A DNA stretch of 64,000 bases from CAYUQT01 sp964596165 (GTDB lineage Bacteria; Planctomycetota; Phycisphaerae; UBA1845; JAFGLZ01). Location of the stretch: contig CAZQTW010000034.1 of NCBI GenBank assembly GCA_964596165.1, forward strand, positions 1-64,000. The letters run 5' to 3'. How positions within the stretch are numbered: the first letter of the stretch is position 1; every line of letters begins with the position of its first letter. The position numbers and the translations under genes are program-made. Under the pieces are notes generated by a model. The model was given only the letters and a program-made list of their open reading frames with translations, was not told where the DNA came from and searched no databases. Positions 1 through 7,566 of this stretch are shown in pieces.

Positions 1-50
1 CCGACGCTGCCCAGGCCGGAGTACAATCCCACCCCAGAAGTGCCAAACTC

Positions 51-77
51 CAGCGGCGGGTAAAACCCGCCCTACAA
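51..77. repeat. REP-like palindrome, GGCGGGT/ACCCGCC family, copy 1
   Basis: Perfect 7-bp arms GGCGGGT (55-61) and ACCCGCC (65-71) around a 3-nt loop, with CAGC on the left and CTACAA on the right. The reverse complement matches the element at 3404-3430, including the GCTG flank, so this is a dispersed repeat and not a one-off hairpin. It is followed at about 83-150 by a tract of degenerate short words built from CAGAC, CCTCAG and CAGGC. No gene is visible in 1-157. Confidence 0.6.
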
Positions 78-157
78 CTCTTTCGACCTCAGACCCCAGG
101 CCTCAGTCCTCAGGCACCAGACGCCAGACATCAGACGCTAGGCCGTAGCCCCCGTCT

Positions 158-1960
158 TCACACCGGTTGATCGTACGTCGGTCGGTGGACGTATCGTTTC
201 ATCCCGAGCCGCAGCTCCATCGACCATCCCGGCGGCAGAATAATCATCAGGAACTTGTCGTCAACCTTGACGGGTGACGGTGTCTCAACCGCCAGATCCG
301 TCAGCGTGGTGAACATATGCTCGCCGAAGGCGCCGGCCTGGATGGTCACCCGCCGTTCGCGCAACGGGCTGGTGTTGGTCAGCGTCAGTGTGACTGAGTC
401 CGGATCGATTGCCCTCACCAGGGCGGCGACATCCGGCGGCAGGCCCGGCCTGCGTGCGTCGGCGTCGAAGTACCGCAGTCGCGTGTGGAGCAGTCCGCCA
501 TGATAGATGATCTGCGGGCCACCGCAGGTCAGTTGAATCAGCCCCTCGGTATGGACCGGATTGATGTCCTGCCAGTGATGGATGTCCCATTGTTCGGGGT
601 CGCCGTCGTCGTGGGCCATCCTGTCCATTCGCCGGGCGATCTCCATCCACTGGGCGTCGAGGATCTGCCCCGGGTAATCCGCGTTCTCGCCCTGCAGATA
701 ACAGTAATACGGGGCGATGTGAATGTCGTCGCCCTTGCCGCGCCCCGGGAGCACCTGCTTCCAGGCCGTCTTGCGCTCGGGGAATCGCTCCAGCCTCGAC
801 CCGTCGCGCGGGTCCTGCGACATGAACCAGATCTGGAGCGGAAACTCAGGCGTGATCGGGCGATAGGCCGTCCAGCCGGCATCGGTGTGGCGGCAGGGGA
901 TCAGCAGCTTGCCGTCCTCGACGCGTCCCAACTCGATCATTCGGTCGAGTTGGCCGCGCGGAATATCCAGATATCGCATGTCGCCGGTGAGCAGCACGGC
1001 GTTCATCGCCGCGATCGTCAGCGGCTGAATAATACTCATGAACCCGTGTGGCCACCGCCAGCCGTAATAGCCGCCCCACCACTTGCCGCCCATGAGTTCA
1101 CCGATGACGTCGTTGGGGCCGACATTGTCCGGGCAGAGCCCGCCGTTCCTCGCAATCCGGTCGGCCCACGCCTCGATGTAGTCGAGGACCCAGCGGCGGT
1201 ACCGATCGTCGCCGGTGTAAATGTAAGCGTGCGCGATCAAGCTGGTCGACGTGAGATTCAGCGGGACGTCGCCGCGCATCTGCCGCGCGTTGAGTAGGCG
1301 GAGGATCTCGGCGTACACCTTGTCGTCGTTCCAGTCGGCGATCGGACCCGTCACGCCGGGAATGTCTTCGAACGGTGCCGGATACTCGGCCAGGATAGCC
1401 CGGTGCGTCGCCCAGTCATCCCATGAGTTCTCCAGGCGCGGGCCTTTGCTGCCCGTGATGGGCGAACGCATCATCCGCCGCTGCGCATCCCAGTTGGGCG
1501 CTTCGGGGTCCTGACCCATGTACATCCGCGCAAAGCGGAGCGCGCGGGCGCGATCGATCGCGACGGTCGGATCGGCTAAACCAAAGTAGTAGAAGTAAAT
1601 CGAGCTTTCGCCGTGGTGCATCCAGTCGTAGTAGGCGTCGAATTCGCGCCACACCTGGCCATACTCGGTGAACTGGCGTGTGACGGCCTCCCAGAGGAAC
1701 CGGCTTCGTCGGTAGAGGTCTTCGCTGCCGCCCAGGGCGTAGAAGAGTGGCCAGTTGTGGTAGCTTTCGTAGCCGTCGTCGGAGCCGTCCATGCCGGGCC
1801 ACGTCTGCCGCCAGATGAACGTGCCGTCGGCCCGGGTATAGCGCTCCTGGAAGATGGGGGCGGCCTCGTTGATCTTGTCGATCAGCGATCGCTGGGCCAG
1901 CGCCCAGGACGGGGGAGGGGTCATGCGGTTCGCCCGGAGCGTGGGTATCGTCTGAGTCAT
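158..1960 (-). CDS. Hypothetical protein, probable alpha/alpha-toroid glycan-active enzyme
   Basis: A 600-residue protein with many aromatic residues and motifs such as ESYHNWPLFYALGG (about residue 65) and LIAHAYIYTGDDRY (about residue 240). Regularly spaced helical segments with Trp, Tyr and His resemble alpha/alpha-barrel glycan-processing enzymes such as lyases, epimerases and glycosidases of clans L and M. I cannot assign a family or catalytic residues. No signal peptide is visible, so it may act in the cytoplasm. The start at 1960 is supported by GGGGAGGA a few bases upstream. A polysaccharide-related role is inferred from the neighbouring carbohydrate-active genes. Confidence 0.6.
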   Translation of the reverse strand: MTQTIPTLRANRMTPPPSWALAQRSLIDKINEAAPIFQERYTRADGTFIWRQTWPGMDGSDDGYESYHNWPLFYALGGSEDLYRRSRFLWEAVTRQFTEYGQVWREFDAYYDWMHHGESSIYFYYFGLADPTVAIDRARALRFARMYMGQDPEAPNWDAQRRMMRSPITGSKGPRLENSWDDWATHRAILAEYPAPFEDIPGVTGPIADWNDDKVYAEILRLLNARQMRGDVPLNLTSTSLIAHAYIYTGDDRYRRWVLDYIEAWADRIARNGGLCPDNVGPNDVIGELMGGKWWGGYYGWRWPHGFMSIIQPLTIAAMNAVLLTGDMRYLDIPRGQLDRMIELGRVEDGKLLIPCRHTDAGWTAYRPITPEFPLQIWFMSQDPRDGSRLERFPERKTAWKQVLPGRGKGDDIHIAPYYCYLQGENADYPGQILDAQWMEIARRMDRMAHDDGDPEQWDIHHWQDINPVHTEGLIQLTCGGPQIIYHGGLLHTRLRYFDADARRPGLPPDVAALVRAIDPDSVTLTLTNTSPLRERRVTIQAGAFGEHMFTTLTDLAVETPSPVKVDDKFLMIILPPGWSMELRLGMKRYVHRPTYDQPV

Positions 1961-2091
1961 GCCGTCCTCCCCAACCGCCGCAATCGGGGCGGTGTCAAAG
2001 AAGCAGTGTAGTACGCCATGCGGACAAGTCCATATAGTAACACGTGCATTATGCAGGACCTATTGTTGGCGACATATGACACCCCTCAATC

Positions 2092-2108
2092 TCCCCTTGC
2101 CAAGGGGG
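2092..2108. repeat. Palindrome CCCCTTG-C-CAAGGGG
   Basis: A 15-bp inverted repeat with one central base (2093-2107) in the gap between the divergent genes starting at 1960 and 2229. No T-tract follows on either strand, so a REP-type element is more likely than a terminator. Confidence 0.5.
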
Positions 2109-2228
2109 GAAGATCGCTTCGCATGACCCAGAGGAGCTTACCGCTCTGATTCCACGACCAGTCGTGCCGTCGATTGTGGACGTGGTACCCGTTGCGTTAC
2201 GCTGTGGCGACTTCTGGAGTGTTTCACG

Positions 2229-3374
2229 ATGGTAGAGTCGCGGTCCGGCCAACTTGTCAGCTACATTGCCCCGGCCGCCCCGGCCACTCGGCGACCCGCC
2301 ACGGGCCATGAACCCTTCCTGAGGCCCGAATTCGGCTTCACGCCGAAGTGGTATCGCCAGACGTTGGACTACGAATTCGGCGAGCATTGGCACACCGATC
2401 CGTGGTACAGGCTGTACGCCGCAGTGGCAATGCGACGCGAGCTGGACCGCCGATTTCCGGGGTTGGACATCGGGTGCGGGGCAGGACAAAGCGGACCACC
2501 GGACCTCTTGACCGGCGTCTTCGGCGGCTGCCTGGTCGCCGGCATCTACGGAATTCCGATTCGATACTCACCGGACAACTGGCCGGCCTGCGAGGCGAGG
2601 TACCTCTCGGCCGATCAGGTGGACCGACTGACGCCTCCCGACTTGGACTCGAATGCCTTCTTCTGCGGTCTGATCGCGCAACTGGAGCGGATCGGGCGGG
2701 AGTTCGGGCGGATCGAGGGCTATCTCAACTGGCAGGGCGTGCTCAACAATGCCTATCGCCTTCGCGGCGAGGAGCTGTTCGCGGATATGCTGCTGGAGCC
2801 CGAGCGAGCGAAGCATCTCTTCGAGTGTGTGGCCACCACGATGATGGAAGGGGCTTGGCGGGTGTATGGACGTCAGCGACAGTACGGCCTGGATGTCCGC
2901 CACTTCACGGTCGCCAACTGCCTCGTGAACATGGTGTCGCCGGAGCAATACCGGGAGCTGCTGCTGCCCTATGACCGGAGAATTGCAGAAGCGTTCGGTC
3001 TGATCGGGATTCACAACTGTGCGTGGAGCGCCACCCCCTATCTTCAGGACTATGCGAAGGTGCCCGGCGTCGGATACGTCGATATGGGCATCGATTCGGA
3101 CTTGGCGGCTGCGCGACGGTTGTTTCCCAATGCGCGTCGGGCAATCATGTATACGCCGATGGATCTTTCAAACAAGGCAGTCGGCGATATCGAGGCGGAT
3201 TTCGAGCGGATCGCCTGCCGATACGGTCCCTGCGACATCGTGCTGGCGGACATCGAGGCCGGTACGCCCGACGAACGGGTCCTCATCGCCGCGGAGTTGT
3301 GCGGAAAGATCGGCGATCGGGTGTCGGGCATAGGGCATGGAAACGGTGAGCCTTCCATGGCCCGAACCGGTTGA
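2229..3374 (+). CDS. Uroporphyrinogen decarboxylase-like (URO-D/MtaA family) protein
   Basis: A 381-residue cytoplasmic protein whose C-terminal half has the URO-D-family pattern. This includes a conserved-looking stretch LLLPYDRRIAEAFG (about residue 240), then IGIHNCAW, and GYVDMGIDSDL about 30 residues later. The N-terminal arginine-rich signature of true HemE is not visible. It is therefore more likely one of the divergent URO-D-like proteins that often sit beside glycan-catabolic genes in planctomycetes. Some relatives act as methyltransferase partners, but the substrate here is unknown. TGGAG upstream supports the start. It is probably co-transcribed with the fusion gene starting at 3490. 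Confidence 0.65.
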   Translation: MVESRSGQLVSYIAPAAPATRRPATGHEPFLRPEFGFTPKWYRQTLDYEFGEHWHTDPWYRLYAAVAMRRELDRRFPGLDIGCGAGQSGPPDLLTGVFGGCLVAGIYGIPIRYSPDNWPACEARYLSADQVDRLTPPDLDSNAFFCGLIAQLERIGREFGRIEGYLNWQGVLNNAYRLRGEELFADMLLEPERAKHLFECVATTMMEGAWRVYGRQRQYGLDVRHFTVANCLVNMVSPEQYRELLLPYDRRIAEAFGLIGIHNCAWSATPYLQDYAKVPGVGYVDMGIDSDLAAARRLFPNARRAIMYTPMDLSNKAVGDIEADFERIACRYGPCDIVLADIEAGTPDERVLIAAELCGKIGDRVSGIGHGNGEPSMARTG

Positions 3375-3403
3375 AGCGCTCGCGAGTCAAAACGGGACGC
3401 ATG

Positions 3404-3430
3404 GGGAAGGGCGGGTCCTACCCGCCGCTG
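3404..3430. repeat. REP-like palindrome, GGCGGGT/ACCCGCC family, copy 2
   Basis: Perfect arms GGCGGGT (3410-3416) and ACCCGCC (3420-3426) around loop CCT, followed by GCTG. It lies between the URO-D-like gene and the FGE-like fusion gene and matches the element at 51-77 in inverted orientation. Confidence 0.6.
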
Positions 3431-3489
3431 GATCGTTTCAGGCGGTACAAGACGCAGCGCAATGCCGGACCCCGGAAACAAGTGACACA

Positions 3490-5508
3490 ATGAGGAATCG
3501 AACCATGACCTTGTTGGTGACCTCGACTTGCTTGCAACTCGCGTTTGCCGCCGAGATGCCGCGCGACAAGACGCATACGAACTCGATTGGGATGAAGCTC
3601 ATTCGTATCGAGCCCGGCTCGTTTGAGATGGGCGTCGGCAAGTCACCGCTGCCGAAGCTGATCGCAGGCATGCCGCATCGTCGCGAGGGCGACGTTGACG
3701 AAAAGCCGGTGCATCGGGTCACGATCGGCAAATCCTTCTATATGGGCGCCTGCGAAGTAACCAACGCGCAGTACGAACAGCTCGATCCTGAACACCGACG
3801 GCTTCGAGGTAAGCTCGGATACTCCAAGGCCGACGACGAGGCGGTGGTCTTTGTGAGCTGGCACGACGCGGTCCGATTCTGCGAGTGGTTGTCGAAGAAG
3901 GAAGGATTGCCCTATCGGCTGCCGACCGAGGCCGAATGGGAATACGCCTGCCGCGCCGGTACGACCACGTGCTTCCACACCGGCGACGACCTCCCCAACG
4001 AATACCACAAGAACCAGCGGAGGAGTTGGTTCCCCGATCCGATACGCGGATCGGCCGACCAAACACCCGTGGTCCTGACCGTCGGCAAGACACCGCCGAA
4101 CGCCTGGGGCCTCCACGACATGCACGGCAATGTCGAGGAGTGGTGCTCCGACTGGTACGGACCGTACGAGGCGGCGGAGCAGACGGATCCGGTCGGCCGC
4201 GTCGATGGCGACTTCCGTGTCACACGCGGCGGGAGCCACTCGACGGAGCTGTATTACCTTCGGTCCGCGAACCGAATGGGCATGCTCCCGGACGACAGAA
4301 ACTGGCTGATCGGATTTCGTGTGGTGCTCGGTGAGATGCCGCGGACACCGGCGCAGCCGATCATGCCGATCTCGCTGTGCCGACGAGACGTGAAACAGAC
4401 CCTTCCGGCGGATGGGGCCAAAGGTCCGGACCCCGACAAGCCCTATTTCAGGGGACCTCGCAAGTATGTCAAGATCCCGCGAGATTCGATCGGGCCGATG
4501 TTCTCGCATCACAATCACGATCCCGCGATCGTCGAGTGCCCGAACGGCGACCTCCTGGCGATCTGGTACACGTGCGTCGAAGAGCAGGGAAGGGAACTGG
4601 GGATACTGGCGAGTCGACTCCGTCACGGACAGGAGGAGTGGGACGAGGCCAGTCCGTTCTGGGATACGCCGGATCGAAACGATCACGCCCCGGCGCTGTG
4701 GTTCGACGGTAAGGATACGATCTATCACTTCAATGGGCTGTCGGCGGCGGCGACGTGGGGCAATCTGGCCACCGTCCTGCGCACGTCCACGGACAACGGG
4801 GCAACGTGGTCGAAGGCACGCCTGATCATGACCGAGCACGGGCTCCGCCACATGCCGGTCGAATCGGTGTTTCGAACGAGCGAGGGTTACATCGTTCTGC
4901 CGTGCGATGCGGTATCGGGTGGCCACGGCGGGACGGCCATCCACATCAGCCGCGACGAAGGCCGGACCTGGACCGACGCGGGCGGCAAGATCGCCGGCAT
5001 TCATGCGGGGGTGGTTCAACTCAAGGACGGCCGATTGCTCGCCTTCGGACGCGGCGACGAGATCGACGGCATGATGGCCAAGAGCCTCTCGACGGACATG
5101 GGCAAGACGTGGACCTACGGCAAGAGTACCTTCCCGCCGATCGGCGGTGGCCAGAGGCTGGTGCTCGTCCGATTGAAGGAGGGACCGCTGTTCTTCGCCT
5201 CGTTCGCCAAGAGGATGATGATCAAGGACGCCTCAGGACAGGAGCGACCAGTCTCCGGGCTGTTCGGCTCGCTCTCGTTCGACGAGGGCGAGACGTGGCC
5301 GGTTCGACGCCTGATCAGCGACGACGGTCCGGGCCGGCCCGTGGAAACCACGGACGACGTTATGTTCACCCTGAGCATCAGTTCGGCCGAACCGCGGGGG
5401 TACCTGTCTGTCTGCCAGGCGGCCGACGGCGTGATCCATCTGATCAGCAGCCGTCAACACTATGCGTTCAACCTGACCTGGCTGAAGGCGCCGCCGCCCG
5501 CGAGATGA
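3490..5508 (+). CDS. Secreted FGE-like domain fused to Asp-box (sialidase-like) propeller
   Basis: A 672-residue protein with a short secretion signal ending near AFAAE. Residues about 30-280 form an FGE/SUMF1-type domain (NSIGMKLIRIEPGSFEMG, LPTEAEWEYACRAGT, NAWGLHDMHGNVEEW, RGGSHS, IGFRVVL). Residues about 335-672 form a BNR/sialidase-like propeller with four Asp boxes: STDNGATWS, SRDEGRTWT, STDMGKTWT and SFDEGETWP. The cysteine pair of true formylglycine-generating enzymes near the GGS motif is absent, so the first domain is probably a binding or structural module. The frame stays open upstream to 3337, overlapping the previous gene, but the ATG at 3490 gives the signal peptide. A GH33-like or related exo-glycosidase is plausible but unproven. 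Confidence 0.75.
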   Translation: MRNRTMTLLVTSTCLQLAFAAEMPRDKTHTNSIGMKLIRIEPGSFEMGVGKSPLPKLIAGMPHRREGDVDEKPVHRVTIGKSFYMGACEVTNAQYEQLDPEHRRLRGKLGYSKADDEAVVFVSWHDAVRFCEWLSKKEGLPYRLPTEAEWEYACRAGTTTCFHTGDDLPNEYHKNQRRSWFPDPIRGSADQTPVVLTVGKTPPNAWGLHDMHGNVEEWCSDWYGPYEAAEQTDPVGRVDGDFRVTRGGSHSTELYYLRSANRMGMLPDDRNWLIGFRVVLGEMPRTPAQPIMPISLCRRDVKQTLPADGAKGPDPDKPYFRGPRKYVKIPRDSIGPMFSHHNHDPAIVECPNGDLLAIWYTCVEEQGRELGILASRLRHGQEEWDEASPFWDTPDRNDHAPALWFDGKDTIYHFNGLSAAATWGNLATVLRTSTDNGATWSKARLIMTEHGLRHMPVESVFRTSEGYIVLPCDAVSGGHGGTAIHISRDEGRTWTDAGGKIAGIHAGVVQLKDGRLLAFGRGDEIDGMMAKSLSTDMGKTWTYGKSTFPPIGGGQRLVLVRLKEGPLFFASFAKRMMIKDASGQERPVSGLFGSLSFDEGETWPVRRLISDDGPGRPVETTDDVMFTLSISSAEPRGYLSVCQAADGVIHLISSRQHYAFNLTWLKAPPPAR

Positions 5509-5563
5509 CGGTTGGGACGATCGTGCCATCGCCCTCACGATCACCGGCCGATGATCAAGAGCG

Positions 5564-6763
5564 CTATGGTACGAGCTCAATGTCGGCAACTTGGATCGTA
5601 CCGCTGCCCGTCGAGTCGGGCGTGCTGCCGTGCATCCCGATGACGATGCTGGTGACTTGATCGAGGTCGAGCGTGTTGTTCGCGTCGCGCGACCAGCCGC
5701 CGAGCTTGAACGAATCGAAGGGGATGGTGACCGTCTTCCACTCCGAACTGGCCTGCGGCGGCGGTTCGGCGTAGTACTGCGCCCCGCCGCTCTCCCACAG
5801 GCAGATGAGCAGGCCATTGATACCCTTCGGCAGCATCGCCTTGTATGTGAACCGAAGCGCCTTGTAGCCTTCGGCCCCTATTTCAGGCATCGGTGTGCTT
5901 GGCAGGGCGAACATGTGCCGACCGCCGGGGATCGTGAACGCGAACCTCATGCACGGCTTACCGTCAGGACCTTCGTTGAGTGTGGCCAGCTTTGATTGGA
6001 CGGCCGGGTCTTGCGCCACGCTCCATGTCCCAGGCCCGAGCCCGGTGATGAGCAGTGGGCGAGTGGGGCGGAACGGCTCGTTGGTGAACGTGACCTCGTC
6101 GATTCTGATCGCCCCCTTGGTTGGACCGTCGACGATCACTCCCAGCCAGATCTTGCTGACCTGGTCAAGTCGAAGCTCGCCGTCCGCTCCCTCGCTAAAT
6201 GCCGCTCGACTGAACGACGTCAATGGGAAACGCACCTCCCGCGTCTGGCTGTCCAACAGACCCGATTGGAGCGCGAGTACCAGCAGAATTTCCTCGGGTA
6301 TGCCGATCGGTTGAGACGTTGCAGCTGGCTGGCTGGCGGTGAAATAGGCATGACTTTTGTTCCAGCCTGGGATGAAAGGTCGCCTGGCGGTATTGAACCA
6401 GAGACAGCCCTGGCGATCCGCAACGACGACCGTCAGATACGGTGATCGCGGCTCGGTTACAAGGCAGTTGCATCTGAGTGCCAGCGACTTGGCGTCGGGC
6501 ATTTCTTCTACGTCCATTATCTGGAGCTGTAGCAGCCGTCGCTCCGGAGACTGTTTGGAGAAACATACATAGAGGGGGCGGGCTTTCTCCTTCTCATCCT
6601 GGTCAAATGCGAAACCCGCATCCATGGAACTCTGTGCTGCAATTCGCCACCGATGACCGGCGCCCCACGTCGTCGTTTGGGGTTCGGCGCATCCGGCCAC
6701 GACGATGATTCCAGTGGCGGTCAACCAAGCCACACAGCAGCGAGTGTGTTTCTGAGACAACAT
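5564..6763 (-). CDS. Lipoprotein with C-terminal CBM11/CIA30-like domain
   Basis: A 399-residue protein with a lipoprotein signal whose lipobox VAGC places the modified cysteine at about residue 25. The C-terminal third (about 270-399) has the galactose-binding-like jelly-roll pattern of CBM11/CIA30 domains: YKALRFTYKAMLPKGINGLL, then WKTVTIPFDSFKLGGW and a closing IQVADIELVP. The N-terminal part has another beta-rich, similarly ordered segment (LDQVSKIWLGVIVDG), so two related domains may be present. The ATG at 6763 is preferred over 6808 because GAGGG precedes it and it starts the signal. A role in glycan binding at the cell surface is inferred. Confidence 0.65.
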   Translation of the reverse strand: MLSQKHTRCCVAWLTATGIIVVAGCAEPQTTTWGAGHRWRIAAQSSMDAGFAFDQDEKEKARPLYVCFSKQSPERRLLQLQIMDVEEMPDAKSLALRCNCLVTEPRSPYLTVVVADRQGCLWFNTARRPFIPGWNKSHAYFTASQPAATSQPIGIPEEILLVLALQSGLLDSQTREVRFPLTSFSRAAFSEGADGELRLDQVSKIWLGVIVDGPTKGAIRIDEVTFTNEPFRPTRPLLITGLGPGTWSVAQDPAVQSKLATLNEGPDGKPCMRFAFTIPGGRHMFALPSTPMPEIGAEGYKALRFTYKAMLPKGINGLLICLWESGGAQYYAEPPPQASSEWKTVTIPFDSFKLGGWSRDANNTLDLDQVTSIVIGMHGSTPDSTGSGTIQVADIELVP

Positions 6764-6813
6764 GTGAAACCCTCGATGTGATCGCGGGACGTTGAGGCAA
6801 CAAGACAAGGTTG

Positions 6814-6990
6814 TTACTTTGTGAGGCGTTTGGGTGATCGGCGCCTGGTGGCGAGAGACATGGTCTTTCGCCCACTTCGCTTCGTCCGTCGGACCGCGTC
6901 TTTCACGATGGATTTGATGTTGTAGTTGAACCGGGCGGCGTGCTCACCTCGGTACTTTCGGACTTCCTCGACAATCGGATCGCCGGTCAT
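6814..6990 (-). CDS. Small antitoxin-like partner of PIN protein
   Basis: A 58-residue basic protein starting two bases after the stop codon of the PIN gene. Its beginning, DPIVEEVRKYRGEHAARFNY, resembles short proteins commonly coupled to PIN or other toxin-like genes. The tail is rich in Arg and Lys (RRTKRSGRKTMSLATRRR). An antitoxin role is inferred from the coupling and size; no DNA-binding fold is evident. Confidence 0.6.
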   Translation of the reverse strand: MTGDPIVEEVRKYRGEHAARFNYNIKSIVKDAVRRTKRSGRKTMSLATRRRSPKRLTK

Positions 6991-6992
6991 GA

Positions 6993-7466
6993 TCACTCTC
7001 CTGTAAGCTCTTCCGGCGTGCAGATCACCGGAGGGCTGTATCCTTCTGACCAAATCAGGCGGGCGACGTCGCCCAACGTCTCCGCATTCGCCAAGTGCTT
7101 GCAGTTCCACGTCAAGAGGATGTCCATTCTGTGCACTGTAGCGAGGGCAATGTGAACTGCGTCTATGGCCGCCTTGCGCGGCAGGATGCGTTGCCGAATC
7201 AGGTTGTCGGCTAGTTGGATCACGTTGTCATCCGGTTCAAGCAGGGGCAGTCCCTCCAAGGCCTGCAGGCGAAGCCGCGCCGCGTCCTTGTCTCCCCTTG
7301 TGGCCTCGTCGATCACGAACTGCGAGATGTATAGGTCAAATCGTCGCCTTGGTCCGGTCCACCATTGCCGGGTAATCTCACTCCGCGCTGCGCCAATGAG
7401 ATCACGCCCGGATCGTGCCGTAAGGTAGCTGACCACCGTGGTCTCAATGTAGATTCGTTTCTTCAT
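6993..7466 (-). CDS. PIN-domain protein, VapC-like putative toxin
   Basis: A 157-residue single PIN domain. The first strand is IYIETTVVSYL, with Glu in the position of the usual first Asp. Later acidic residues lie in ISQFVIDEATRGD and AAIDAVHIALATVHRMDILL, followed by TWNCKHLAN. This pattern fits a metal-dependent RNase of the VapC type. The gene ends two bases before the small partner gene at 6990, which suggests translational coupling. The toxin-before-partner order differs from classic vapBC. Confidence 0.7.
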   Translation of the reverse strand: MKKRIYIETTVVSYLTARSGRDLIGAARSEITRQWWTGPRRRFDLYISQFVIDEATRGDKDAARLRLQALEGLPLLEPDDNVIQLADNLIRQRILPRKAAIDAVHIALATVHRMDILLTWNCKHLANAETLGDVARLIWSEGYSPPVICTPEELTGE

Positions 7467-7566
7467 GTCCTCGCCATCACGGTCAATGCCGTGACATGAC
7501 TTCCGAAACCGCAGCTTCCACCGAGTCTACATTTCCATCGGGCCAACGGCAATGTGGGTCGCGTTT

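Noticed and set aside
3490..4330. Assignment as a true formylglycine-generating enzyme
   Set aside because: The cysteine pair near the GGS motif is missing and no sulfatase gene is in the window.
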